From assembly GCF_001905385.1 (NCBI RefSeq), contig NZ_LIPF01000007.1:62001-126000 (forward strand): a DNA stretch of 64,000 nt. Direction: 5' to 3'. Of this stretch, positions 16,959-26,259 are shown piece by piece. How positions within the stretch are numbered: the first letter of the stretch is position 1; each line of letters starts with the position of its first letter. Source of the DNA: Streptomyces sp. CB02414. Its GTDB lineage: Bacteria; Actinomycetota; Actinomycetes; Streptomycetales; Streptomycetaceae. Made by a program: the position numbers and the translations under genes. Below the pieces are notes generated by a model. The model saw only the letters and a program-made list of their open reading frames with translations, searched no databases and was not told the origin of the DNA.

Positions 16959-18632
16959 TCAGACCGTGGCGGCCGGCTCCCGTGTCTCTCCGGGACCCTC
17001 GGCCCCACCGGCGTCCGTACCGGCGTCCGTGTCCGTGCCGGCGTCCTTGCCCGCGTCCGTCTGGGCCGCGGCGTCCCCTTCGGGGGTGGCGCCGCCCTCG
17101 GCCGCCTCGCCCGTCGGCGGGAACTGGCGGAGCACCGTGAGGGCCACGACCACCAGGGCGGCGGCGATGACCGCGGAGACCACCCCGACGCTGCGCAGGG
17201 CCGTTGTGAAGGCGTCCCGTGCGGCCTCGAGCAGGGCTGCGCCGGCGGGGCCCGAAAGTTCGGCCGCCGAGGCGACGGCACCCGTGATGTTCTCCCGGGC
17301 CCCCTCGGCCGCCCCTTCCGGCACACCCGACGGCACGTCGAGGAGGCTCCGGTAGACGGTCGTACCGAGCGTGCCGATCAGTGCCACGCCCAGCGCGCCG
17401 CCGAGTTCGCCGCTCATCTCCGAGACCGACGACGCCGAACCCGCCCGCTCCGGCGGCACCGCGCCGACCAGGAGGCCGGTGGAGAGCGACGCGAAGCCAC
17501 CGGCACCCAGCGACACCATCGCGACGGCGATGATCGGCAGGGCCAGCGAACTGGTCCGGTCCGCCTGCGTCATCAGCAGGAAGCCGACCATCGAGATGCC
17601 GAGGCTGACGGCGATCACGATGCCGGGGCGGCGCTTCTGCGCCAGGGACGGCGAGCCCATCGAGCCGGCCACCAGCGCCACCGCGGAGATCACCATCCAC
17701 AGGCCGGTCTGCAGGGCGGACAGACCGCGGACGGACTGCAGGAACAGCGTGAAGAACAGCGCCAGGCCGGACATCATCACCGAGCCGAGCAGCATGATCA
17801 TGAGGGCGCCGGTGAAGGCTCGGTGCTTGAACAGCTTCAGGTCCAGCAGCGGGTTGTCCTGGCTCTTCTGCCGCCGGATGAACAGGTACCCGATCACCAG
17901 GCCGGCCACCAGCACGAGCGCGGGCAGCGGGGCCCAGCCGTTGCGGGCCAGCTCCTTGAGGCCGTAGATGACCGGCAGGATCGCGCCGAGCGAGAGCACT
18001 GCGCTGATCAGGTCGATGCCGCCGCGCTCACCGCTGCGGTACTCCGGCAGCAGCGCCGGGCCGGCCAGCACGATCAGCAGCATCACCGGGACGTTGATGA
18101 GGAAGACCGAGCCCCACCAGAAGTTGGTCAGCATGGCGCCGCCGACCGCCGGGCCGATCGCCGCGCCGCCCATGAAGCAGCCGATGAAGACCGCGATGGC
18201 CAGACCCATCTGCTTGGGGTCCGGGAACATGTTGCTGATGAGGGCCAGCGCCGACGGCATCACGGTGGCACCGGCGATACCCATCAGGGCCCGTGCCGCG
18301 ATCAGCATCTCGGGGCTGGTCGAGTACGCCGCGAGGACGGACATGAGACCGAAGACGGCCGCGCCGATGAGCAGCAGCCTGCGGCGGCCGGTCCGGTCGC
18401 CGAGGCCGCCCATCGTGATCAGGAAGCCTCCGATGAGGAACCCGTACACGTCGATGATCCAGAGCTGTTCGACGCCGGTGGCGCCCAGATCCGCGCTCAG
18501 TTGCGGGAGCGCCAGGAAGAGCACGCTGGCATCCACGGACAGCAACAGTGCGGGAAGGGCCAGCACCGCCAGCCCCAACCACTCGCGCCTACCTGCCTTC
18601 ACGGCCGGGGCCGTGTCGTCAGTGGGTTGCAT
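16959..18632 (-). CDS. MFS drug efflux pump, DHA2 (14-TM) type
   Basis: A 557-residue membrane protein with about 14 hydrophobic segments. The loop GGLGDRTGRRRLL is MFS motif A, and the start (LSVDASVLFLALPQLSADLG) is typical of EmrB/QacA-type proton antiporters. The C-terminal tail is rich in Asp, Gly, Ala and Thr with short tandem DAGTD-like repeats, unusual for the family. ATG 18632 has an excellent SD (ggaggg). A pump of this kind (SgcB in C-1027) exports product and gives self-protection; that role is inferred from position. It has a relaxed cluster element 92 bases upstream, inside the 3' end of the methyltransferase gene. Confidence 0.87.
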   Translation of the reverse strand: MQPTDDTAPAVKAGRREWLGLAVLALPALLLSVDASVLFLALPQLSADLGATGVEQLWIIDVYGFLIGGFLITMGGLGDRTGRRRLLLIGAAVFGLMSVLAAYSTSPEMLIAARALMGIAGATVMPSALALISNMFPDPKQMGLAIAVFIGCFMGGAAIGPAVGGAMLTNFWWGSVFLINVPVMLLIVLAGPALLPEYRSGERGGIDLISAVLSLGAILPVIYGLKELARNGWAPLPALVLVAGLVIGYLFIRRQKSQDNPLLDLKLFKHRAFTGALMIMLLGSVMMSGLALFFTLFLQSVRGLSALQTGLWMVISAVALVAGSMGSPSLAQKRRPGIVIAVSLGISMVGFLLMTQADRTSSLALPIIAVAMVSLGAGGFASLSTGLLVGAVPPERAGSASSVSEMSGELGGALGVALIGTLGTTVYRSLLDVPSGVPEGAAEGARENITGAVASAAELSGPAGAALLEAARDAFTTALRSVGVVSAVIAAALVVVALTVLRQFPPTGEAAEGGATPEGDAAAQTDAGKDAGTDTDAGTDAGGAEGPGETREPAATV

Positions 18633-18705
18633 CAGGTATCCCTCCTGGTTCTTCCCGAGCATCCGGTGGATCTGGGAACAGGTCTCCTTCAAGGAAGCCA
18701 AGTTG

Positions 18706-20184
18706 TCACGATCGGGAGCCGTTCAGTTCTTCCAGATTGCGCAATCCGTCGGTCGGCTGGGGAAGGGCGTTGACGATCTCGACGGCCGGGACGTCCGACC
18801 CCGGCAGCCGTTCGGCGACGAAGCGGCGTACGTGCTCCGCCAGCTCGGCCGCCTGCGGGTAATTCACGTGGTGGGACGCCGGTTCGAGCGGTTCGCGCGG
18901 CTCGTAGAGATCGGTCAGCGGCTCCTCCTCCGGCGCGCTCAGGAAGACCGCGTCCATCTCGCCGGGCTGCGCCGACCCGGTCACTACGACCCTGCGGCCG
19001 AGCTGTTCCGCGAGCAGATGCAGGTCTTCGGGCAGCAGGCCCGCTTCCTCCTGGGCGGGTGGCGGCTCCTCGCCGCGCCGGACCGCCGCCGCCGAGGCGA
19101 GCAGGCGGAGCAGCGCGCGGTTCGGGATGCCTGTCACCCGCAGGTCCTCCCCCGGCCTGCGCACCAGTTCGGCGGTGAGTTCCGGCCGGCCCGCGAAGGG
19201 CAGCCGGGGTACGCCGGTGAGCGAGCGGACCGGTGCGGGCCCCTTGTGCAGCACCACGTCGAAGCGGAAGCTGGTCAGCTCGTTGACCTGCGAGCCGCGT
19301 TTCAGCTGGATGTCGACGCCGGCGACGTCGGGGAGTTCCCGGGCGGTCGCGACGAAGTACTCCGGTGCCAGCAGCAGCCACTCGTGGCCCGCGACGGCCT
19401 GGTCCACGCGGTCGCGGAGTTCGGCCGGCGCGGCCGACGGGTGCTGCGTGCGCTGGATCTCGGTGACGAACTCCGGGAGGAGGCTCAGGTCGCGGTTGTC
19501 GCCGATGAACAGCCGGCCGCCCGGTGCCAGCACCCGCAGCGCCTGCTCGACGACGCGGCGCATGTACCCGTGGCCCGGGAAGTGCATCGTCACCGAGTTG
19601 ATGATCACCGTGTCGAAGTAGCCCTCGGGGAACCGGTCGGTCTCGACGGCCTCGGCGGCGCGCAGGTGCACCCGGCTCGCCCAGGGCACGCCGGAACTCT
19701 TCAGCCGCGACCGCAGGTTCGCGATGGTGACGGGCGAGAAGTCGGTGGCCCGGTACTCGGCGCAGTCGGGGGCCAGATGCCAGAGCAGCAGTCCCGAGCC
19801 GACGCCGATCTCCAGGACCCGGGACGGGCGCAGGCCGCGGATCCGTTCGACCGTGGCGGCCCGCCACTCCTCCATCTGTTCGGCGGGGATCAGTTCGCCG
19901 GTGTAGCTGCTGGTCCAGCCGCTGAAGTCGGACATGGGGCCCCCGGCGGAAGCGGCACCGCCGTCGGGGCGGCCGTCAAAGGAGGCGGTCCCGGAGTCGT
20001 CGGCGTCACCGGCGTACAGATCGTCGTAGAGCCGCCGCCATTGCGCGACGAACTCGGTCTGCGGTGCCGTGTCCGCCGGCATCACCTGGATGACGCCGTC
20101 GGACACGACCGCCCGCTCGACCTGCGGATGCGTGGTGGCGACGGCCTCGATCTCGGCGTCGCCCGCTACGGATTGGACGGTCAA
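18706..20184 (-). CDS. Free-standing NRPS-type methyltransferase with adenylation-domain flanks
   Basis: A 492-residue protein. Residues 123-131 (VLEIGVGSG) are SAM motif I, and the methyltransferase core spans roughly 85-300. The flanks are not ordinary. Residues 11-30 (EIEAVATTHPQVERAVVSDG) look like the segment after A8 in an NRPS adenylation domain. The last ~55 residues (FVAERLPGSDVPAVEIVNA, then LPQPTDGLRN) look like the A9-A10 end, with Leu where the A10 lysine should be. This is the architecture of an MT inserted in an A domain, with the catalytic A core missing. It probably methylates an aminoacyl group on a carrier. TTG 20184 is chosen because aaggag lies eight bases upstream. It follows the NRPS gene by 69 bases. 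Confidence 0.75.
   Translation of the reverse strand: MTVQSVAGDAEIEAVATTHPQVERAVVSDGVIQVMPADTAPQTEFVAQWRRLYDDLYAGDADDSGTASFDGRPDGGAASAGGPMSDFSGWTSSYTGELIPAEQMEEWRAATVERIRGLRPSRVLEIGVGSGLLLWHLAPDCAEYRATDFSPVTIANLRSRLKSSGVPWASRVHLRAAEAVETDRFPEGYFDTVIINSVTMHFPGHGYMRRVVEQALRVLAPGGRLFIGDNRDLSLLPEFVTEIQRTQHPSAAPAELRDRVDQAVAGHEWLLLAPEYFVATARELPDVAGVDIQLKRGSQVNELTSFRFDVVLHKGPAPVRSLTGVPRLPFAGRPELTAELVRRPGEDLRVTGIPNRALLRLLASAAAVRRGEEPPPAQEEAGLLPEDLHLLAEQLGRRVVVTGSAQPGEMDAVFLSAPEEEPLTDLYEPREPLEPASHHVNYPQAAELAEHVRRFVAERLPGSDVPAVEIVNALPQPTDGLRNLEELNGSRS
18725..18740 (-). promoter_or_regulatory. Relaxed cluster element P
   Basis: Minus strand GCAATCTGGAAGAACT: GCAA-N6-AGA kept, final half lost. It lies in the end of the methyltransferase gene, 92 bases before the efflux gene, so coding constraint may explain part of the match. 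Confidence 0.3.
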
Positions 20185-20253
20185 TTCCCGCTCCTTTCCA
20201 GGGTCTGCGTGCCGGACCCCCGTTCGGCCCCGGTGTGGTCCGGAAGCCACGGT

Positions 20254-23200
20254 CTAGGCGGTCGCGTGCGCGGCCAGGGCCTTCAGGTCGACTTTCGCGT
20301 TGCGTGTCAGCGGGAAGGCGCCGACGAAGGACCACAGTTCCGGTACGGCCCACGACGGCAGCGTCTGGCCGACCCAGTCGCGCAGCTCGGCCGGGGACGG
20401 GGCCCTTCCCTCGGCGATGACTCCGGCGATCAGCCGCTGGTCGGCGACCTTGCCCTCGCCGACGACGACGGCGTCCCGGACCCCCGGGTGCTCGCGCAGC
20501 CGCCGCGCGACCGCCTCCGGCTCGACCCGGAATCCGCGTACCTTCAGCTGCCGGTCGAGGCGGCCGACGAACATCAGGCGGCCGCGGGTGTCCCAGCGCA
20601 CCAGGTCCCCGGTGCGGTAGAGCCGCTCGCCGGTCTCGGGGTCCCGCCCGCCGAACGCCTGGGCGGTCTCGTCGGGAAGGCCGAGGTAGCCGTCGGCGAG
20701 GGCGGTGCCGCCGACGCAGAGTTCACCGACCGCGCCCGGCGGCACCAGGCGGCCGCCGTCGTCGAGGACGAAGACCCGCGTGCCGGGGACGGGCCTGCCG
20801 ATCGGCAGCGGGTCGCTCACCTCGGCCGCCGCGTCGAAGTGGTGGATCGTGGTGAAGGTGGTGCACTCGGTCGGGCCGTAGGCGAGGCTGATCCGCAGTC
20901 CCTCGTACCGTTCGAGCAGTCGCCGCACCTGCTCCGGCGGAGTGACCTCGCCGCCGGTGAGGACCTGGCGCACGTCCGCGAAGGCCTCGGGCCGGTGGTC
21001 GGCCATGAGCCGGAACAGGCCGGTGGTCATCCACGCCACGCTCACCCGGCGCTCGGCCAGGAACCGGCCCAGCTCGGTCACGGTGACCGGGCCGTCCGGG
21101 AAGATCTGCAGACTCGCGCCGGACAGCAGCGGCGCGAACAGCTCCAGGGTGGAGGCGTCGAAGGCCAGCGGCGCGGTGCGCGAGAAGCGTTCGCCGGGCC
21201 CGGTCCGTACATAGCTGACGTCACGCACCAGGCGTACGACCGCGCGGTGCGGCACGGGCACGCCCTTGGGGCGGCCGCTGGAACCGGACGTGAACGCGAT
21301 GTACGCGGTGCGGCCCGGGTCGGCCGGTGCCGGCTCCGGTCCGGGCTCCAGCGGGGTGGCCGGGTTCCAGGGCGCGAGGGCCGGGCGGCCGGCCAGCCCG
21401 GCCACCTCGGGCGAGCCGATCACGGCGACGGGCGAGACCTGCCTGAGGATCTTCTCCAGCCAGTCGGGCGGCGCGGCCTGGTCCACCGCCACGTACGTCG
21501 CGCCCCGGTGCAGCACGGCGAGCACGGCGACGACCTCGGCGGTGCCGCGCGGCAGGGCCACGACGACGCGGTCGCCGGGGCGGACGTCGGTGAGGGCGGC
21601 GGCCTGGGTGCGGACGGCGGCGAGGAGTTCGTCGTACGTCAGGTCCTCGACGGCGACCTCGTCCGGGTACCGCTCGGCGGTCTCCTCGAAGAGCTGCCAC
21701 AGCCCGGTCTCGCAGTCGGCGGCGGGCGCGTCGGCGAGCTTTCGGAGCCACTCCCGCTGTCCCGGCGCGACGGCGCTGACCGACGAGACGGGTGCGTCCA
21801 CGTCCGCGACGAGCTCCTCCAGGGCCGCGACGAATCCGTCGATCAGCGCGTGCGCCTCGTCCGGGGTGAACACGCCCGGCTGGTACTCCAGTTGCAGCGC
21901 GGGCCGCTCGGCCCAGCTGGTCAGGAACAGGGTGGTCTCCATCATGGAGGAGCCGGTGTAGCCCTCGTGCAGCGGCAGGTCGAGGCCGCACTCCTGCAGC
22001 CGGTCGGGCATCAGCTCGTCGTGCGCCTCGAACACGCCCTGGATGACCGGCAGCCGGTCGGTGACGTGGTCCTGGCCCAGGGCCGAGATGACCTTGTCGA
22101 GCGGGAGTTCGGCCCGCTCGGTGGCGGCCGCCCAGCTGGCGGCGCAGGCCCGCAGCTGCTCGGCGACGGTGCGGTCCTCGTCGATCTGGAAGCGCACGGG
22201 CACGATACGGACGCACAGTCCGAGTACGTCGTGCAGCTGGGCGGTCTCGCGGCCGGACATCGCGACGCCGATGGCGAGGTCCTGCAGCCCGGCCCGCCGG
22301 CCCATGGCCAGGGCCCAGGCGCTGAACACGATGACGGTGTGGGTCACGCCGAGCTGCCGTGCGGTGGTCATGACCCGGTCCCGCAGCCCGGCGCTGAGGC
22401 CGAACGGCAGGTGCACGCCGTTGACGTCCGGGGGCTCGGGCCGCGCTCGGTCGACGGGCAGCGGGACGGTCTCGGGCAGTCCGGCGAGGTCCTCGGCCGC
22501 GAGCCGGGTCAGCTCGGCGAGCCGGCCGTTCCCGGCGATCTCCCGGTCCCGGGCCAGGATCAGCTCGGGCGAGAGGCCCGGCTCGGCGGTACCTGTGCTG
22601 TACGCGCGGGCGAAGGCGTGCCAGAACCGGCTCAGCGCCCACCCGTCGAGGAGGGCGTGGTGCAGCAGGATGCTCAGCAGGTCCGGGCCGTCCTCGACGC
22701 GGGTGTGCACGAACACGACGGGCGGCTCGCTGAACGGCTGCAGCAGCCCCGGCGCCGCGGACAGCTGGTGGTGCACGATGTTCACCGCGTTGCCGCCGGG
22801 CGGCGGGGCGAGCCGCTGCTCGATCAGCCGCGGCTCCCAGTGCGGCAGCACACGGCGTGCGAAGCCGTCGTCGGTACGGGTGAAGGCGGTGCGGAGCGCC
22901 TCGTGGCTGCGGGTCAGCGCGGCCAGCGTCGTGCGCAGCCGTTCCGGGTCGAAGGGGGTGGCGCTCTCGGCCGTGAACAGCACGCGCACCGGACGGCCGT
23001 CGATCTGGTCCTCGGCCATCAGCATGCCGTCCTGGCTGGTCAGCAGCGGCCGGTCCACCTCGGTGGTCGCGGCGGGCGCCGGTACGGGCCGGAACTCACC
23101 GGCCTGTGCCATGGCCTTGGCGAGGGGCACCGAGCCGCGCATCGCGCGGACCGGCGGGGAGATGCCGAGCCGCCGCTCCACCCGGGCCACGAAGTCGGCC

Positions 23201-23364
23201 GCGCGCAGCGAGGTGCCGCCCATGTCGATGAAGGACGCCGTCCCGGCGCGCTCCTCGACCGTGCTGACCGGACACCCCAGCACCTCCGCCGCCAGCGCGA
23301 TCCACTCCTTACGCATCGCGTCGTCCGAGGCGGACGCCACGCGGTCGAGATCACTGGTTGTCAT
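20254..23364 (-). CDS. NRPS with PCP-C-A order
   Basis: A 1036-residue nonribosomal peptide synthetase. PCP: residues ~1-95, phosphopantetheine Ser52 in DMGGTSLRA. Condensation: ~105-540, with intact HHALLDG at 235-241. Adenylation: ~560-1036, with YIAFTSGSSGRPKG, FDASTLE, the LAYGPTEC segment, YRTGD and the A10 lysine in LTRNAKVD (usually NGK). The order is unusual: the PCP comes first and the A domain has no carrier after it, and no thioesterase is present. It may accept an acyl group on its own PCP and load its A substrate on another carrier, perhaps the 89-aa PCP at 27.3 kb. I cannot name the amino acid. ATG 23364 has gaggag upstream. It is the first gene of an operon with the methyltransferase. 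Confidence 0.85.
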   Translation of the reverse strand: MTTSDLDRVASASDDAMRKEWIALAAEVLGCPVSTVEERAGTASFIDMGGTSLRAADFVARVERRLGISPPVRAMRGSVPLAKAMAQAGEFRPVPAPAATTEVDRPLLTSQDGMLMAEDQIDGRPVRVLFTAESATPFDPERLRTTLAALTRSHEALRTAFTRTDDGFARRVLPHWEPRLIEQRLAPPPGGNAVNIVHHQLSAAPGLLQPFSEPPVVFVHTRVEDGPDLLSILLHHALLDGWALSRFWHAFARAYSTGTAEPGLSPELILARDREIAGNGRLAELTRLAAEDLAGLPETVPLPVDRARPEPPDVNGVHLPFGLSAGLRDRVMTTARQLGVTHTVIVFSAWALAMGRRAGLQDLAIGVAMSGRETAQLHDVLGLCVRIVPVRFQIDEDRTVAEQLRACAASWAAATERAELPLDKVISALGQDHVTDRLPVIQGVFEAHDELMPDRLQECGLDLPLHEGYTGSSMMETTLFLTSWAERPALQLEYQPGVFTPDEAHALIDGFVAALEELVADVDAPVSSVSAVAPGQREWLRKLADAPAADCETGLWQLFEETAERYPDEVAVEDLTYDELLAAVRTQAAALTDVRPGDRVVVALPRGTAEVVAVLAVLHRGATYVAVDQAAPPDWLEKILRQVSPVAVIGSPEVAGLAGRPALAPWNPATPLEPGPEPAPADPGRTAYIAFTSGSSGRPKGVPVPHRAVVRLVRDVSYVRTGPGERFSRTAPLAFDASTLELFAPLLSGASLQIFPDGPVTVTELGRFLAERRVSVAWMTTGLFRLMADHRPEAFADVRQVLTGGEVTPPEQVRRLLERYEGLRISLAYGPTECTTFTTIHHFDAAAEVSDPLPIGRPVPGTRVFVLDDGGRLVPPGAVGELCVGGTALADGYLGLPDETAQAFGGRDPETGERLYRTGDLVRWDTRGRLMFVGRLDRQLKVRGFRVEPEAVARRLREHPGVRDAVVVGEGKVADQRLIAGVIAEGRAPSPAELRDWVGQTLPSWAVPELWSFVGAFPLTRNAKVDLKALAAHATA

Positions 23365-23441
23365 GGTGTCTCCTCGGGGTTCTGCCACGGTTTTTGCCGT
23401 GGCACCACTCGATTCATGCTCGTCATTCCCGTGGACCGGCG

Positions 23442-23457
23442 GCATCTTCCCCGTTGC
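23442..23457 (-). promoter_or_regulatory. AGATGC-type cluster element F
   Basis: Minus strand GCAACGGGGAAGATGC, a perfect match, 77 bases before the NRPS start. Confidence 0.65.
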
Positions 23458-23499
23458 CCGACCGGGCGGCGCGCGATGCGTGTGCGCCGCCCCGGATGT

Positions 23500-24777
23500 T
23501 CAAGGCCGGTGCTGCGCCGTGAGCCGTTCGATGGCCGGGACGGTCTCGTTCGGTGTGGGCAGCTCGTTCAGCCGCGCGCGCAGACGGGCCGCGTTGTGGC
23601 CGAACTCCGGGTCCTTCAGCACCCGGAGCAGCTGGTCGCGCAGCGCGTGGGGGGTCAGCCGGTCCGGGTCGCTCACGTAGAGGCCGGCGCCCTGCTGCTC
23701 CAGGATGTCGAGGTGGGCCAGCGGGCCCCAGAACTTGTCGTTGCCGAACTTGCCGGGCACCACGAGCTGCGGCACGCCGTGCTGCAGCGCCGTGATGAAC
23801 GTGCCGTAGCCGCCGTGGTGGACCACCGCCGAGCAGGTCGGCAGCAGCGCCGCCAGCGGCACAAACTCGACGGCGCGCACGTTGTCGGGCAGTGTCGGCA
23901 GCGCCGCGATCTGCTCCCGGCCGAGTGTGATGACCACCTCGGCGTCCAGGTCGGCGACCGCTCCGAGCAGCTCACCGGCCGGCGCACCGGCGTCGAGTTC
24001 GCGGAAGCTGAGGCCCAGGGTGAGGCAGACACGTCGGCGTGCGGGCGTGTCGAGTACCCAGTCCGGCACCGCCGACGGCCCGTTGAACGGGGTGGGCCGT
24101 GTCCAGAGGTAGTGCGTGCCGGGCGGCTGCCAGGTCCACGGCGGGGTGGCGTTGATCGACCAGTGTCCCGTCAGGGTGTGCTCGTCGTAGGCCAGCCCGT
24201 ACCGGTCGAGGAGGGGCCGTACGACCTCCCGCAGCGGGTCCCGGTCCGGTGTGGCGGCCCGCAGCTGGGCCAGCGAGTCCGGGCCGAACACGAAGCGGGC
24301 GTGCGCGGCGCCGGCCGCCTGCGCGGCGGCCGGGCCGGCGTAGGCCATGGTCATCGCGTCCCAGATCACCAGGTCGGGCCGCCACCGGCGGGCGTAGCGG
24401 ACCGCGCCGTCGATCACCGAGGGCGAGTTGAAGAACGGGAAGTGCTGCGTGGCCAGTCCGTCGAGTTCGCCGTAGGGGTCCTCGGCGGCGTACTCGCTCT
24501 GCGTCGCTCTGCGGCGCGGCCCGGCCGGGGCGTGGGCCGTGGGGGGCGGTGGCTCCGCCGCCTCCATCACGGCCGCCATCGTGGCGCTCACGTCGAGGTC
24601 GTCGCCGATCGCGACGGCGGGCAGGCCGGTGCGCGCGATGTCGTCGGCGCTGAAGTTGGCGGCGTCGGGCTGGCTGGCGACGTGCACCTCGTGCCCGGCG
24701 GTCCGCAGGGCCCAGGCCAGCGGCACCATCGCGTACAGGTGGGTCTTGCTCGGGCACGTCAGGATGAGGATGCGCAT
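23500..24777 (-). CDS. Glycosyltransferase, GT1 family antibiotic type
   Basis: A 425-residue GT-B enzyme. The N-terminus MRILILTCPSKTHLYAMVPL and the C-terminal nucleotide-sugar motif (HHGGYGTFITALQHGVPQLVV) are those of macrolide and enediyne glycosyltransferases (DesVII, SgcA6). It should attach the NDP-deoxysugar made by the 12-17 kb genes to the aglycone. ATG 24777 has caggag as SD. The P450 gene ends 49 bases upstream in the same direction. GTs of this group often need a P450-like helper encoded just before them, which may be relevant to that neighbour. Confidence 0.87.
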   Translation of the reverse strand: MRILILTCPSKTHLYAMVPLAWALRTAGHEVHVASQPDAANFSADDIARTGLPAVAIGDDLDVSATMAAVMEAAEPPPPTAHAPAGPRRRATQSEYAAEDPYGELDGLATQHFPFFNSPSVIDGAVRYARRWRPDLVIWDAMTMAYAGPAAAQAAGAAHARFVFGPDSLAQLRAATPDRDPLREVVRPLLDRYGLAYDEHTLTGHWSINATPPWTWQPPGTHYLWTRPTPFNGPSAVPDWVLDTPARRRVCLTLGLSFRELDAGAPAGELLGAVADLDAEVVITLGREQIAALPTLPDNVRAVEFVPLAALLPTCSAVVHHGGYGTFITALQHGVPQLVVPGKFGNDKFWGPLAHLDILEQQGAGLYVSDPDRLTPHALRDQLLRVLKDPEFGHNAARLRARLNELPTPNETVPAIERLTAQHRP

Positions 24778-24826
24778 GGAGTCTCCTGCGGCGGGGTCGG
24801 GGCCAGGACGTGGGTGCGGCGGGCGG

Positions 24827-26062
24827 TCAGTGCTGGGCGAGGCGGGCGGTCAACCGGACCGGCAGCGACCGGTGGCCGTTCATGACGAAGGTGCCCAGCG
24901 GTGCGAGGTCCTCCGGTGCCGTGCCGAGGTGCAGGCCGGGGAAGCGCGCGAACAGGGCCTGCACGGCGATCCGGACCTCCATGCGGGCCAGGGCCTGGCC
25001 GACGCACCGGTGCGCGCCGTGGCCGAAGGCAAGGTGCCGTTTGTCCGCCCGCTGCGCGTCGAACTCCCGCGCGTCGGCGCCGTGCAGGTCGGGATCGCGG
25101 CCCGGGGCCGCGAAGCTGACCAGTACGGGGCAGCCCTGCGGGATCTTCTCGCCCTCGACGGTCACGTCCTCCACCGGGAACCGGAAGGGCATCATGGCCA
25201 CCGGTGCTTCGGTGCGCAGCGTCTCCTCCACCACGTCGTCCCAGGAGACCCGCCCCGCGCGTACGGCGTCGAGCAGGCCGGGGCAGGTCAGCAGGGCGGC
25301 GACGGTGTTGGTGATGAGGTTCTTGGCCGGTTCCGTGCCGGTGTTCAGCATCAGCAGGACCAGGGAGACCAGCTCCTCGTCCGCCGCGGGCCCCTCGCCG
25401 GCCTGCGCCGCGATCAGGTCGCTGATGAGGTCCTCGCCGGGGTTCTGGCGCTTGGCCGCCACGAGTTCCTCGGCGTCCTGCCGGTCGCGCAGGAACGCGG
25501 CCCGCATCTCCTGCGGGCTCGCCGGGGTGTATCCCGCGCGGGCCAGGATGCCGTCCTGGTCCTGCGGGCGTGCGCCGAGGAGCTGTCCGATCACCTGTGC
25601 CGCCACCGGACGCGCGAAGTCGGCCCGCAGGTCGGCCGTCGCGTCCGGGTCCTGTTCGGTACGGGCCTGAAGGGCGTCCAGTGCGCGTGTCACGACGTCC
25701 TCGATGCGGGGCTGCAGGGCCGCCACACGCCGCGGGCTGAACGCGCCCGCGACGAGGCGGCGCTGCCGGGCGTGCGGCTCGCCGTGCGCGGTGGACATGT
25801 TCTCCATCCGGGCCCAGGGCAGCAGCGGGAAATCCGCGCCGATGGAGCCCTCGGCGTAGGCGGGCCAGTGCAGGCGGGCGTCCTTGGAGAACCGCTGGTC
25901 CGCCAGGACCTGCCGGGCGGCCCGGTAGCCGGTCACCGCGTAGGCGGCCACCCCGCCGGGCAGCTCGACCGGGGCGACCGGTCCGTGCTCCCGGATCCGG
26001 GCCGCCTCGCCGTGGATGTCGCTGCCGAGGTGGTCGATGGCGATGGGCGGGTCTGTGTCCAC
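24827..26062 (-). CDS. Cytochrome P450 with atypical I-helix
   Basis: A 411-residue P450. Present: K-helix ExxR (EETLR) and heme-binding FGHGAHRCVG with the Cys ligand. Odd: the I-helix reads LNTGTEPAKN where AGHETT is usual, so the oxygen-activating Thr is replaced. GTG 26062 is preceded by gggag. Two readings are possible: an active hydroxylase of a carrier-bound substrate, or a DesVIII/EryCII-like helper for the adjacent glycosyltransferase. Those helpers normally lack the heme Cys, which is kept here, so I favour a modified enzyme without certainty. The 197 bases upstream hold no recognisable element, so it is probably read from the operon starting at 28.7 kb. Confidence 0.83.
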   Translation of the reverse strand: MDTDPPIAIDHLGSDIHGEAARIREHGPVAPVELPGGVAAYAVTGYRAARQVLADQRFSKDARLHWPAYAEGSIGADFPLLPWARMENMSTAHGEPHARQRRLVAGAFSPRRVAALQPRIEDVVTRALDALQARTEQDPDATADLRADFARPVAAQVIGQLLGARPQDQDGILARAGYTPASPQEMRAAFLRDRQDAEELVAAKRQNPGEDLISDLIAAQAGEGPAADEELVSLVLLMLNTGTEPAKNLITNTVAALLTCPGLLDAVRAGRVSWDDVVEETLRTEAPVAMMPFRFPVEDVTVEGEKIPQGCPVLVSFAAPGRDPDLHGADAREFDAQRADKRHLAFGHGAHRCVGQALARMEVRIAVQALFARFPGLHLGTAPEDLAPLGTFVMNGHRSLPVRLTARLAQH

Positions 26063-26259
26063 GCTTACTCCCAAAGGTCGGTGCACATGTGGTCCCGGAG
26101 GCCGGCGCACGGGGGTGGCGTGCGGCGGCCGCCGCAGCTGTGGCCGGTAGCCGGGGCCGGCATGCCCGTCCGCGCCCCGGCACGCGCGCGGCGTGCGGGG
26201 CCGCCCGTCCTGCGGCACCGCACGCCGATCGCGCCTGCCGGCTGCTGCGGACAGAGGCG

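Noticed and set aside
17968..24885. A 2305-codon plus-strand open frame across the MFS, methyltransferase, NRPS and glycosyltransferase genes
   Set aside because: It is antisense to four well-supported genes and is a by-product of very high GC content. No domain is recognisable.
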